Source: Monocercomonoides exilis
Lineage: Eukaryota > Preaxostyla > Oxymonadida > Polymastigidae
NCBI GenBank assembly: GCA_001643675.2
Contig: LSRY02000028.1
Coordinates: 744,001-808,000 of the forward strand
DNA length: 64,000 nucleotides
Direction: 5' to 3'
Shown: piece by piece, positions 23,401-35,154 of the stretch
How the letters are laid out: the number at the start of each line of letters is the position of its first letter
Position numbering within the stretch: position 1 is the first letter of the stretch
Translations under genes and position numbers: made by a program
Notes under the pieces: model-generated
What the model saw: only the letters and a program-made list of their open reading frames with translations
Database searches by the model: none
What the model was told of the DNA's origin: nothing

Positions 23401-24436
23401 TATTAGTTTTTTTCCAAATTTGAAAAATGGAAATCGCCTCCATGAATGAGCTCTTCATTTTCAATTGCGCTTATTCAGTCAAATAAACTATAACGAATAT
23501 TGATTGATGCACCATGTGTAGAAGCGGCAATTATACTCTCAGATTCTTGTGGGTGTGTGTTTCCCGCTTATACCACAAAAATAAAAGTTCTCCCGTATCA
23601 AGAAGGTTTTTTCTCCCTGGCTGCATTATACTGTTTCTTGATCCAAAAACACTATCACTACTTAAATAACTGCTGTCACTTCACTATGGGAACAAGATTC
23701 AGAAATTTTGCATTTTCTGGGATGTTCGTTTTGTAAAAATATACGCAATTTCACTTGTAATATGATAATAAGAATGATTCTTGTATATGTTGAAATAAAC
23801 TCTGACAGTTCATTTCACAACCAAAAAAATTGTGCAGTATTGTGCTTCTCAATAGTGCTATTGAACATGTTTTTTATAAAATAAAAATAAGTATAATGAA
23901 AGCTCAATAAACATTTTTTGCTTTGATCAAAAATAATATTCAAATTTCTTTATTGTTTAATAATTTTTTGTAAAGAAGAATTTCACAATTATCAAACAAA
24001 CTTTCATGGAAAAGTTTGTTTGATAATTGTGAAATTCTTCTTTTCAAAAAATTATTTAAACAATAAATTATGTTTCTGTTTTCTTATCAAAATTAAAATT
24101 TCATTTTTGTTATGAATTATTGTTTTATTTGCTTAAACTATTCTGTAACTGCTGATATATAAAATGTTCATAGTTTGTATGGATTCTTTTTCTAGTTAAA
24201 AATTGAGATTCGTTAATGAATCAAATTTTTATTTGATAATAATTTTTCATTGCACAGAATGCAACTGGAATTTCAATTAATGCAAAGAATCCTCCCACAA
24301 GTTTGATAAAGATGTTAAACACGCAAATCAAACGGTTTTTATCTATCTTTCATTTAAATGCTATATTATTCTATTAAAATGTTAAATTTCTATTTTTAAG
24401 CTTAGAAAGTTTGCTGCATATTTCAGAGCACATTTT
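23401..24436. other. AT-rich gap with a long foldback, no gene
   Basis: No credible coding frame. It contains the foldback at 23952-24064 (listed separately). A 78-residue open frame at 23500-23736 has no family features. Confidence 0.6.
23952..24064. repeat. Near-perfect 113-bp foldback (arms about 53 bp, tiny loop)
   Basis: The left arm 23952-24004 starts ATTGTTTAATAATTTTTTG. It is mirrored by 24011-24064, which ends AAAAAATTATTTAAACAAT. The loop is a few bases around CATGG. Only about three mismatches or bulges are present. It is likely a foldback or MITE-type element, or a replication-born inverted duplication. Confidence 0.9.
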
Positions 24437-25261
24437 GTGAAATATCCTACAATACGGGACTGCGAAACAGACTCTTTAGAAGAAGAAATGGATATTCAGC
24501 TGAATGATGTGAAATACCAGAGTGAGACGCTATTTGTATCTTCTGCTGATAAAAACTGGGAAGACAGCAAGCAATGCGGAGAGTTTCGTTTTCCTTGTGA
24601 GTCATTAGATGTTGGAATGCAATACATCATCCCTTCGCGCAATTCGTAGCTGTTGATATAAGGGGAAATGATCATCAATGGAGAAAGCAGTGCGTTGAAT
24701 GTTATTGTGCGCTCCCTTGAATCTATTTCATCTGCTTTGGTTCATCTGAACTCAACAATTGTTAGTGACGAGGGAAGCATCATCACAACAACAGGGATTG
24801 TTCGGATTGAAAGATTGAAATTCAACTTTGATCAGTCATTTTCCTATTCAGGCGGTTCTCTTATCCATGAAACAAATGGTCAATTATCTCTTTCATTTGT
24901 TGATTTTTCTTCAGTTGGTGAGTCAAACAGCATTCTATCTGTCTCACTCAACTCATCATTGCTGAGCGTCGAAAATGGAATTGTGCATGTTGACAACTGC
25001 TCAATAACAATGCTATCATTCAAGAAATCATTGTTTCTGTTTTGTGGAGATGAAATATCATTGATAAATGTGAAGCTGGAACAGGTTGAATTAACAAGAA
25101 ATGTTGTTGAGATTGGGCAATGTGGAAATGCTGTGCTGAATGGAATTGATGCCGATGGAGTGAAATTGTCTGAAGGTTGCATCATTTCGATTGACAGTTC
25201 GACTTCGGGAAGTGTTTCAGTTGGAAGCTCCTCATTCAAGAACTGCTCGAGAAATTCGTAA
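24437..25261 (+). pseudogene. Fragment of a second beta-helix surface protein
   Basis: The first frame (24437-24649) contains VSSADKNWEDSKQCGEFRFP and CESLDVGM, which resembles the conserved box opening a beta-helix block. A frameshift and stops at about 24640-24665 intervene. The second frame (24668-25261) continues with strand-turn repeats (SLIHETNGQLSLSFVDFSSV, LLSVENGIVHVDNCSI) and GSVSVGSSSFKNCS before ending at a TTC microsatellite. There is no signal peptide and no C-terminus. It is on the opposite strand to the fragment at 20624-23400. Confidence 0.6.
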
Positions 25262-25282
25262 GGAGCTTCTGTTCTTAAAGTG

Positions 25283-25326
25283 TTTCTTCTTCTTCTTCTT
25301 CTTCTTCTTCTTCTTCTTCTTCTTCC
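25283..25326 (+). repeat. TTC trinucleotide microsatellite
   Basis: About 14 TTC units, continuing into imperfect TTC/TCC repeats to about 25410. It caps the beta-helix fragment. Confidence 0.9.
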
Positions 25327-25410
25327 TTTTCATCTTCCTCTTCCTCCTCTTCCTCCTCTTCTTTTTCATCATCATCTTCTTCTCCTTCTTCTTCTCCTCT
25401 TTCTTCTCCT

Positions 25411-28400
25411 GATTCATTAAACACTCCAATTTCACAACATTTCATTCCAATTTGTTCAAAACAATATTTGTCTTATTCTTCTTCACCTTCTTCACCTTCT
25501 TATTTTCTGTTATTTACTCAGAAATAAGCAAAAAGAAGACAAAACATTCTCAATGTTAACTATATATTTGTAACTTTCAAAAAAATTTTTGAAAGAGAAT
25601 GAATGTGAAAAGAAACAAGTGATGGAAGGAGAATGAGGTTAATAGATGAAACAAAATCAAGTTAAGAAGAAAAATTGAAAACATAAAAATCGATAAGTGA
25701 AGAATAGAAGAGGAAAAATAGAAAGAGGAGTAGGAGGAAGAGGAAGAACAATTAGAAAAAGAATACGAAAAGGAGGATGTCAATGCCAATGAAGAACATA
25801 GCAAGGCTTTGCTATTAACTCCCTCCTCATGCCACCGTCTGCAGAAACCGCACCACTCGCTGCCCATCCTCCAAAGGAAAATCAAAGCAGATCGCCTTTT
25901 TTTGAGTCGTTCTTCCACAGCTTCAGCCGCAACAGCCCTCGCAGCAGCCGCACCATCTGGAACAACGCCTACCGCCATTCTTTCTTCTCCACCACCGATT
26001 GTATAATCTCCACTGGTAGCTTCAGCCCAATCCATTCCCCAGCCACCTTCGATACTGCATAAAGCTCCTGCTTTAAGTTGTCCAGTGTATCTTTCTGTCT
26101 TCATAATCTCATTGTTCAAAGACTGCAGATGAGGATTTCGCAGATCAGCTTCGTCACAAACATCCAGAAGCTGCTTCTATCCTGAAGTTCAGTAAAAACG
26201 CAGGAAACACAGATATTTCAGCAAATCTCTTCTCCGATTGTATCTCCTCAAGCAACCAAAAGACACTTCAATTTTTTCTCGATACAACTTCAAGCACCGT
26301 CAAGTTGTTAGGAAAACTGCATTTCACCTTCAATTTACTCCTTCCGGAACAGCTCTTCCCCAAACATCCTCGCCAACCACACAATTTATTTCTTCAATTT
26401 CAACAAGAATTTCTCCCCCAATCATATATAAATAAAGTCCACATGGACCTGCCTTGGAAGCACCACACCTTCCCACCCAGCGCTGCCATTGCCCAGGTCT
26501 GCCGCTATCTTGTCTCTAAATATTCCCTGGATCATCGACAGCGTCCGCGCCAGCTTCTGTCGCAGCCCGGTCTTTAGCGGCATCAGCAGCATCTGCATCG
26601 GAACTGACGACCTCCGCGTTTGTGGCAACCGAAACGCATGCATCGCTTCGTATTCCACATGCACCATCAAAACAGAGACCGTTTTTATCGGATGCTCCAT
26701 CATCATCTGTACTTCCAGTAAAGATTTACCACCTGTATCAGATTTCTCAACCCCGTTACACTCAACAACTTCACAATCCACTCCGACTCTTCACAGTCTC
26801 TGCGGTTAGTCTTCTGCTTAAGAAGCGTATGCAGCCGCTGCACAACACTCGTCTTCCCTTCCTTTTTGTTTACTTCTATTGGTACTTCTGTTGACATCCA
26901 ATCTTCGTCCTTTCTCTTTGGTTCTTTTCACTGCAACACCTGAATCTCACACAGCGCACATGCATCTCTTTCTTCTTCATTTTCACCCTCCTCCGCTTCC
27001 TAATGTTCTCCGCCTCTGTTTCTGTTCCTCCTCCTTTTTATCCTCGACCCGTCCTTCGCACTGACCCATTTCTCCTCTGTCACACCTTCCCTTCCACTAA
27101 CAAGTTTTCCACTCCCCGTCTTCTCTTCCAGCACCTTCACCTGCCCAGCCTGATATTCCATTGTCTCTTCATACAACACCTTCATTTTGATTATCTCATG
27201 CTTCTTTTGCGCAATCTCTGACTTCTGCTTCTCAATTGACTCCTTGAACAGCATCTTCTGCTTGCTTGTCGTCAGCACATGCACTTTTCACACAGCCCCA
27301 ACGGCAGAATCAAGGAAATCAAAGATGGAACCGCCAGCCATACGCATAAATTAATGAAGAAGATATGGAAATTGTAACCCCCCAACCCACAAGTTTCCGC
27401 TTGCCATCCACGCTCACCACTCCTCTTTGCTGAGCCCAGCACTTCTTCTCCTTCACCTGCTTCACTTCTTTCACCTCTGTGTTGTGCTTCTCGCTCAGCT
27501 CTGGAATCTTCCTCTGATTCATCCCAGATGATCTTATCCTTCTCCTACAGCTGCTCTGCCAGCCCACTCATCCACTTCGCCTCCTTTTCCTTTCCAACTT
27601 CTTCTTCTTCTTATCTTTCTTCCGGCAAATTCAGCGCAATCGCTGTAGGCGACAGAACCAGCAGTTCCATCATTGCGCAGAAGAAGAAAAATAGAAAAGA
27701 AAACATCTAAATCAACCCGAAGAAGACTTAACATCTTACGGAACGCAGATGATGCAACTATTTGATACACAGAACGATTCCTTGGACAGATCCGAAATTT
27801 AATTCTCTTCTTGGCAATTATCGAATATGCCAGAGTTAACAACCAAATCGTCCATTCCTTGTTGTAGACTCGGCAGATTACACACTTCATTTTTATTTCA
27901 ATATCAACAAAAAACTTTAATGAATCACAGCATCTTCAATTGCAGCAAACTCGTCTATCGTCTCTCTCTCTCTCTGTGTCCGAATTGAAAATAAACAATT
28001 TCCCATCAAATGTCAAACGCAAATTCTGCACAAGACTTTTCACTTTTCACTCATCTCTCTTCAATAAACAATCTCCTCTCTCTTTTTCTCCCACTTCTCT
28101 TCTCAACTCTCTCCTCCAAAACAGCCTCTCCCCAATAAACGTGACACACATCTCACCGTCCTATTGTATTATCCTCTTTACAATTGTCTTCCCCACAAAC
28201 CCCTCCCACTCTACACGCATCTCCTTCTTCTCTCCAATCACTTTTATCATAATATGATTGTCCCGCTTGCTTCCAAACGAATAACAAAAACAAGCGTCAC
28301 ACTCCTTGGATGAGTATGTACACTATGCAAAAATTCATCATCCAAAATCTGTCCTTCCTCTTCCTCTTCTCTGAAATCTTCTCTCTCATCAACCAGCTTC

Positions 28401-31400
28401 TTCCTTTTTTCTCTTTCGTAACCTCCATTGAACTCCATGCCTCTGCCTGTCAACAACCTCATCTTCCTCAAAGTGCTCTACACTCAAGAAGGAGAGAATG
28501 AGAAATGAGTAATTACAGAAACTGATTAACAAGCAAACAAAAAAAAAAAAATAAAAAAGAAGAAGAAGCAAAAGCTTACGCAGAAGATGGTTACGAATCA
28601 GAACTAAAGACAAAGACTGATGCAAAATCAAAATCAACAGTTGTTACAAGCTGTGGAGAAGATGGTGAAGGGTAAGAAAGCCTTTACTCGCTCAGCAGCC
28701 AGCACGAATGCAGATGTCCATTCAGAAGCATTCATCTGTTTATTTGACAAGCTAAAGAACAAGGTCACATCAATCCGGTTTCACGCATAGCAACATGGTG
28801 ATTGAGCTCGAGCCTGTCGATCAGCACACTTTCATTTACCATAAGATCTACACAGCAACCTTAAATAATTCAATCACTGGAATTTTATCTTGTTGAACTC
28901 TTTCTCTCGATTCGCAACTGGCTGCTCCGCTTCACTAGCATCACTAAAGGAGGCACACATGCAAGAAGAAGAAAAGGAGTGAGAGATGGATGGAGAGTAT
29001 GCTTGTATGGATCGAGCAGCAGATGATGAAAGAGGAAATAATTTTGAATGTGTTCGTTGATCGAAAGAATTCACACAAACTGGAAATTGTCTAATTGCAA
29101 GCTGCAAGACACATCGCATCAGAAGGATTCAATTTTGCACAGAATGAAATATCTTTCAATCTCAATTAACGTGATCTTTTGGTCAAACTGCTCTGAAGGC
29201 ACTTCAAATGCTCTTTTTGAATATCTTCCACAAAAAATGCCTGACAAAAAGAAGAAATCGAAGAAGAAAGCCAAAAGAGAAGACGAATACTGTGTATTAT
29301 TTTTCCAAATGAATAGTTCCCAGAGGGAACAAGCTGTTTGAAGAAATTCAGTCGATTGTCAGACGCTCGTCTTGCATGTTGAACACAGGAAATGTTGCTT
29401 CATCGCTAAGAGCTTCTTCTTCTTCTTCTTTTATTAATTCTTCCTCTTCGTATTCTCTTTTTCCTTCATTTGAAATGAAATATGCAAAAAGAAGACAACA
29501 CGTATCAAGATTATTGAAATGCTTGCTTAGAGCGATAAGTACTATGAAAGAAAATGAAGGTGATAATAATCAGGAAATGGAAGATGAAAAAAGGATGATT
29601 GACGGAACGGAAGGAAATGCAGAAAAAAAAACAATTTATTTCTCAAAGAATAAGCAAAAATTTGAAACGATATGATTGGAAGAAGAGGAAGAATGAGAAA
29701 AAGAAGATTTATGTGATGAAAATGGCAAAGCTGATGAAAATGTGGATAGATAAATTGAATGATCTATCTCTTCAAATGCACACTCAAAGGCTTTCTCACT
29801 CGGAACCTGTTTGTGTTGTGCTGAAGAAGCAGAAGCAGAAGATGTTGATGAAGCATGACAAGACGTATGCTTTTTCAACATCTTCATCTGTCAATTTATC
29901 GCTTTGCGAATTGCATCACGCGCTGCCGTCCTCAAGTGGCAGCCACAATCATATCGCATCTTCCACTTAATTTCAATTCATCTGCAGCCCTAACAGCTCC
30001 ACCAGATATGCCAGCATACACTTCATCCGAAACAATGCCTGCAACACATCTTTTCTTCTCCACCTCCTATTTCTCAAAACCTTCACTCTCAGCTTCAGTC
30101 CAACCTCAATTTTACCTGTACGACTTCACCTACGATTCCTTCGAATATTTCTTTCAGACCGTTTCATCGAGCTCCAACTCTTTGCCTAATCAAATCGCTC
30201 TGAAATCAAACTGCATCTGAAGCACTTTCCAGTCAGCCACATTGTATTCATCCGGTTGGCTCAAGCGCATCGTGTGAAAGTTGTAACGATGACTCACATC
30301 CCCAGCACCGAATCAAATGATGGAAGACGCAACACAGACAACTAGAATACATCTAAAAAGATCCGCAGCTACAGCTATAGCTGCATTGGCAGCTGAAAGT
30401 TCAGAAAGAAAAAAGGTTCCATTTCATCATTCGCATCGCTTCAACAAGCCCCACAAAATGATGATGAGAATGTTTCTGTGATGAAATCGATGGATCTCCG
30501 CAGCATATCACATCAGATTCCATCTTCATCGTCTTTTTCCGATAAGCTGCTCCTCCGCTTCAATTATTCAGTTGAAACACTGAATACTGCTTGCCTGCAC
30601 CAGCCTCCAGCCCCACCTTCACAAACCTCAGCCCACTCATCCCAAGCGCCTCCACAACCAGCGGCGCAATCGCTTCTTCCACCTTCCCCTGGTTCTCTTT
30701 GATTCTCTCCACAAACTCTCTGTGCGCTGTCGGATACCCGTTTTTCTCCTCGTTCCCATCACCTTCCTCTGCCTCTTCCCGCTCCTCCAGCACCGCCAGC
30801 ACAATCTCCTCAGGCAACAGAACCACATTCTCCATCCTCAACCAAACCGCCTCCATTCTCTTCTCCACAATCTCCCACACTTCACATGCTGCAACCCTTC
30901 GCCCCATCACTTCATCACTTCATCTTCCAGCTTCACCACTACACGCATCGAATGTGGTGATAGTCATATCTGCAGCGACGGGTCAAACAGATCGTAAATC
31001 GACGGGAACGCAATCACATCTGCTGCCGCAAAGATCCGCTTGCTCCCCGACTTCGTGTTCACCGAAGCTGCAAGCGATGGAAGTGGCGCTATCAGCGGAA
31101 CCGAAAGCATCTCCAAAAGCGCAACATCGTACGCACACACAACACCCCCACGCAACACCGCCTGACACATAAAAGCATGTCCCTCAAGGAGTCTGATGCT
31201 CTCTCAGCAACCGCTTCTCGATATCATCCATCGCTCCTGCCGATGTGTATGATGCCGCCACCTCCGATGCATCCGAAGGGTCAATCAAATGTGCTGATGA
31301 CGAAGATGATGGCTGATCATCTCCTGCCGCTTTTTTCTCTGTGCTTCTCCTCCTCCGGAATTGCGAAGTTGATTGGAATGCTGATCCAATTTATGAAATT

Positions 31401-32162
31401 GAAGAAGACGTAGGCGCTGAGCGAAGAGACGACTGCTTAACTGGCTGCACAACAAGAAGTTTGATGAGACATTTCCTATAATGTCAGTCAGAAGTTCCAC
31501 CCGAAGAGCTGATAGCATTCACATTTGTATCAGAATGGACGACCAGTTGAAAAAGCCTGCTTTTTTCGTACAATTTGAAAGGAATGAAGCAGGATATCTT
31601 TCGATAATGTGTCAATATAAAATGGAAGGGAGAAGGAAAAGGCACATTCTGAGGTGAAAGAAATTTGATGATACAAACTGTATGAATCAAAATAAGAGAA
31701 AAGATTGTTTATTAAAGTTTGTTATAAATGGTGATTTATTTTGAAAATAAACATATCTAACTTCAATTTTTTACAATAACATTAATAACTGCTCTGTATT
31801 AACAACTTTTTGAATTTCTATTAATTGCAACTTGGACATTATCGATGAAATTTTTTCATTTAATAATTTCTAATATAATTAATCAAACAAAAGCAAGAAA
31901 AAATCTATTTGTTTTATAAAACAGGAAAATAATTACTGTGGAGTCTCAATTCAAAAAATTAAAACATTTGAACGAACTGTTGAAATGAAAACAAAGTAAT
32001 ATGAACAATTTATTTAGTTGTTTCAAAAAACAAGAAAATAATACAAAATATCATTAAAATGATTATATAGCGAAAATAATATATGAAATCTATTTTAATA
32101 AAACGCAACATTTGGGAATAGGGTGACAAAACTCAATTGAATAATTCTCAGTAATAAATGAT
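25411..32162. other. Degraded coding-like DNA inside the large element, no intact gene
   Basis: Many short open frames occur on both strands, higher in G+C than the true intergenic parts, especially minus 26119-25577, 26781-26422, 26897-26703, 27284-27000, 27890-27534, 30910-30560 and 31170-30964. None reaches a full domain. A stretch reading KTSVVQRLHTLLKQKTNRR (minus, about 26860-26800) recalls the kinase-like C-terminal region of Monocercomonoides beta-helix receptors, but this is weak. Plus-strand frames at 29048-29970 are Lys-rich and unassigned. I read the whole as decayed host-type gene relics. From about 31700 to the right terminal repeat it is plain AT-rich DNA. Confidence 0.4.
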
Positions 32163-32249
32163 GGTTACGGAATGATCAACATTTTCTGATCATTTGTGAT
32201 CTGATTTTCAGATCAATTAATATTTTGTGACTTTTCAAAAAAAATACCC
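32163..32249 (-). repeat. Right terminal inverted repeat of the 25-kb element
   Basis: 87 bp, the reverse complement of 6985-7072 with one T fewer and one substitution. It is followed directly by AGAT, matching the bases before the left end. Confidence 0.9.
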
Positions 32250-32465
32250 AGATAAAAGCACAAATGACATATTTTTTTGAAAAAGTTTATTTTGAATAAT
32301 TATCAAAAATTAAATGTGAGATCATTTTTTCTTCAAACTTTTTTTCCAATTCAAAAAACTTCTCCAGTACGAAAGAAGATGTATGAAAATGTTATCATTT
32401 CCATTCTGGTGAAATTTGATGAGTTGGAATGAAAATTTGATGGAAATAAACTTTATTCATTTTTA

Positions 32466-32466
<1 letters not shown>

Positions 32467-32514
<48 letters not shown>
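32467..32514. repeat. Run of 48 A
   Basis: Uninterrupted adenines about 220 bp outside the right terminal repeat and 150 bp upstream of the mannosidase start. Otherwise 32250-32664 is AT-rich and holds no gene. Confidence 0.95.
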
Positions 32515-32516
<2 letters not shown>

Positions 32517-32664
32517 GTTTATGTTCATATTTAACTTGCAATTTCGATATGAAAAAACATAATCGAAAATCCATTTGTTCATTTTGAAAGAAACAGGATA
32601 ATCTGTAAAAAATTATGTTTATTTCATCATATTTTGTGTTATCGTTTTGACCCATTATAATAAA

Positions 32665-34911
32665 ATGAGAATCCCCCATTTCCTGATTTCTGTGTTTAGC
32701 AAGCATCAGACAAGAACAAAAACATCAAGCAAGTGCTGGCTGTTTGTTATTATTTTTGGTATGCATTGCGCATGCAACAACGATAATCTTGCCGATTGCG
32801 TTAATCCACTAATGGGATCAGTCTCACAGATTCTTGAACCTACGGTTCCAACCATCCATTTACCAAATGGAATGGTTCGACTAGTCCCTGTGAAAAGCGA
32901 ATCAAACCCAGAATTGACGAGTTCATTTCCGCGTTTCCTTACCTCACATCGCGGTGCTTATGTTTTTGACATTGGATGCACGCAGCACCCATCTCTGGGC
33001 ACTCAAGGATCATTCTCATTCGAGCACGACGAAGAAATCTTTCGACCTTATTTATACTCTGCTTATATAGTAGATGAAGAATTCGATCTGCGCGTTGCAC
33101 CGTGCTATCAGTCTGCCATTTTCGAGATGACTTTTTCAGGAAACCATCAAAAGAGCATCACCATCAGAGGGAGTAGGGTATCAAAAATATCGGAAAACAC
33201 CATTTCTGTTAGCGAGCGGGTCAATGTTGCTCATTACTTATATGGACAGGTTGATCCTCAACCACTTCAAATCGACATAGATGAATCACACATTGTTCTG
33301 AAATACGGCGAAGATGTTAAAAAGGTTAGCTTACGTTGTGGGATATCTTTGATCAGCGCAGAGCAAGCAAAGACAAATCTTGAACGTGAAATCAAAACTT
33401 TTGATCTGGATGCTGTTGCTGCTTTTGGTAAGGAAGAATGGAATAAAGCTTTGGGGAAAATAAAAGTTGTAGGGGGAACCGAACAAGATAGGGCTGTGCT
33501 TTACACATCAATGTATCGAATATGCGAGCGCATGGTGTGCATTTCCGAAGACGGAAAGTATTATTCTGGATTTGATGGAAACATACACGAAGATAAAGGA
33601 GTTCATTTTTATACTGACGATTGGATTTGGGACACTTTTCGCGGAGCGCATCCATTGCGCGTGCTGATTGAAAGTAAAAAAGAAAATGACATGATTTATT
33701 CTTATTTGAGAATGGCAGAGCAGTCAGATGATGGATGGCTTCCTACATTTCCAGAGGTGAATGGTGATTCACACAGAATGAATGGCAAGCATTGCATCGC
33801 AATGATGTGGGATGCGTACTGCAAAGGAATGTGCGGCTTCAACCTTACCGAAGCGTTTTTGGTCTCAAACAAGACTCAGATGGAGGCTACTCTTATTCCA
33901 TGGAAAAGGCAAAGCAGGACTGATCTTGATGCATTCTTTGCAGAGAACGACTATTATCCAGGTTTGAGGGAGGATGAAAGCGAAACTTGTTGGGAGGTAG
34001 GAGATGAATTGAGACAATGTGTAGCTATTTCTCAAGCAGCGTCTTATGACAACTGGTGTATTGCTCAGATGGCAAAAGCTTTAGGAAGTGATTACAAGAA
34101 GGAGTATCGCATTTTCATGCGCCGTGCATTCAATTACAGGGCGCTATTCAAACCAGACACGAAGTTCTTCCATCCGCGCGATAAAGAAGGGAGGTGGATA
34201 ATGCCATTTGACTACCGCATGTCTGGCGGGTACGGCGGTCGGATGTACTACGATGAAAACAACGGATGGACTTACCGCTGGGATGTGCAACATGCTCCAG
34301 CTGATTTGGTTTCATTGATGGGCGGAGATGCTTCTTTTGCGGATGCAATGGATTCAATGTTTAAAGAGCCCTTGGGAACATCTCGGCCAAACTTCTGGGG
34401 TCAGTGGCCAGATCAGACGGCGAACGTGGGGCAATTTACAATGGCAAATGAGTGTTCAATGCATATACCATGGTATTATAATCACGCCTTGCATCCATGG
34501 AAGACGCAGAAAATGGTTCACTGCATGCTGAAGGAGTGGTTCCGAAACGACATCATGGGCGTTCCAGGAGATGAAGATGGAGGTGGACTTTCTGCGTTTG
34601 CTGTGTTTTCTTCTATTGGCTTTTATCCTTTCACTCCGGGAATTCCTGCATATCTAATTGGCTCTCCTTTGTTTGAAGAAGTTCAGGTCAAAATGGAAAA
34701 CGGAAAAACATTCACCATTAAAGCTGAAGGAGTTTCCGAATATAACAAATATATACAGAGCGCGACTCTTAATGGAAAGACATACAATAAATGCTTTATC
34801 TCTCATTGGGATGTAGTGAAAGGCTCAACGCTCGTTTTAAAGATGGGTGATAAACCAAACAAAAACTGGGGGATAGAAGAGCGTCCACCATCTTCGGAAC
34901 AACTAAGTTGA
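32665..34911 (+). CDS. GH92 family alpha-mannosidase
   Basis: 748 residues without introns from the ATG at 32665 (an upstream in-frame TTG at 32647 is ignored). GH92 enzymes are calcium-dependent exo-alpha-mannosidases that trim N-glycans and related mannans. Family landmarks appear in order: DCVNPLMGS after the leader, HPSLGTQGSFSF, FYTDDWIWDTFRGAHPL, YLRMAEQSDDGWLPTFPE, YRWDVQHAPADLVSLMGG, NECSMHIPW with the likely general acid E596, GDEDGGGLSA with D636/D638 as the likely base pair, and YLIGSPLFEEV. The N-terminus has a hydrophobic core ending in FGMHCACNN, so it is secreted or in the endomembrane system. The closest relatives I know are bacterial (Bacteroidetes), so horizontal acquisition is plausible, and the 'CACNN' recalls a bacterial lipoprotein box. 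Length is normal for the family. It lies 415 bp outside the large element. Confidence 0.9.
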   Translation: MRIPHFLISVFSKHQTRTKTSSKCWLFVIIFGMHCACNNDNLADCVNPLMGSVSQILEPTVPTIHLPNGMVRLVPVKSESNPELTSSFPRFLTSHRGAYVFDIGCTQHPSLGTQGSFSFEHDEEIFRPYLYSAYIVDEEFDLRVAPCYQSAIFEMTFSGNHQKSITIRGSRVSKISENTISVSERVNVAHYLYGQVDPQPLQIDIDESHIVLKYGEDVKKVSLRCGISLISAEQAKTNLEREIKTFDLDAVAAFGKEEWNKALGKIKVVGGTEQDRAVLYTSMYRICERMVCISEDGKYYSGFDGNIHEDKGVHFYTDDWIWDTFRGAHPLRVLIESKKENDMIYSYLRMAEQSDDGWLPTFPEVNGDSHRMNGKHCIAMMWDAYCKGMCGFNLTEAFLVSNKTQMEATLIPWKRQSRTDLDAFFAENDYYPGLREDESETCWEVGDELRQCVAISQAASYDNWCIAQMAKALGSDYKKEYRIFMRRAFNYRALFKPDTKFFHPRDKEGRWIMPFDYRMSGGYGGRMYYDENNGWTYRWDVQHAPADLVSLMGGDASFADAMDSMFKEPLGTSRPNFWGQWPDQTANVGQFTMANECSMHIPWYYNHALHPWKTQKMVHCMLKEWFRNDIMGVPGDEDGGGLSAFAVFSSIGFYPFTPGIPAYLIGSPLFEEVQVKMENGKTFTIKAEGVSEYNKYIQSATLNGKTYNKCFISHWDVVKGSTLVLKMGDKPNKNWGIEERPPSSEQLS

Positions 34912-35154
34912 AATTATAAAATAAAATGAATTTTTGTTTGTAAATATTATATTATTGCTTTTTATGTTTGTTGATGCAATTTTGTGGTAATTACCATCTT
35001 ATTGCATAAGTAATATTGCATTTATGAGGAAAATATAAAAAAACAATGAAAGTTGAACTTTTATTTAAGAAATGAATTGCTCGCTATTGATGTTTTCAAA
35101 AATATCAAGTCAAAAAGATGCAGTTTGAAAAGAACACAACCAAAATAAATCAGT

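Larger units (their letters stand above)
6985..32249. mobile_element. Candidate giant DNA transposon (25,265 bp) with 87/88-bp terminal inverted repeats
   Basis: The two ends are inverted copies that differ only in one T of a T-run (9 versus 8) and one base near the inner edge (GTTACC versus GTAACC). AGAT lies immediately outside both ends (6981-6984 and 32250-32253), as expected of a 4-bp target duplication. Inside are fragments of one DDE-like transposase (7.1-20.4 kb), the 81-bp array, and dead surface-protein genes. The MITE at 4629 carries related ends and a 4-bp duplication, which supports the family being mobile. The superfamily is not assigned: GGGTA ends with a 4-bp duplication do not match one I can name with confidence. 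An alternative is that two independent short elements happen to lie in opposite orientation, but the matching flank makes this less likely. Confidence 0.65.
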
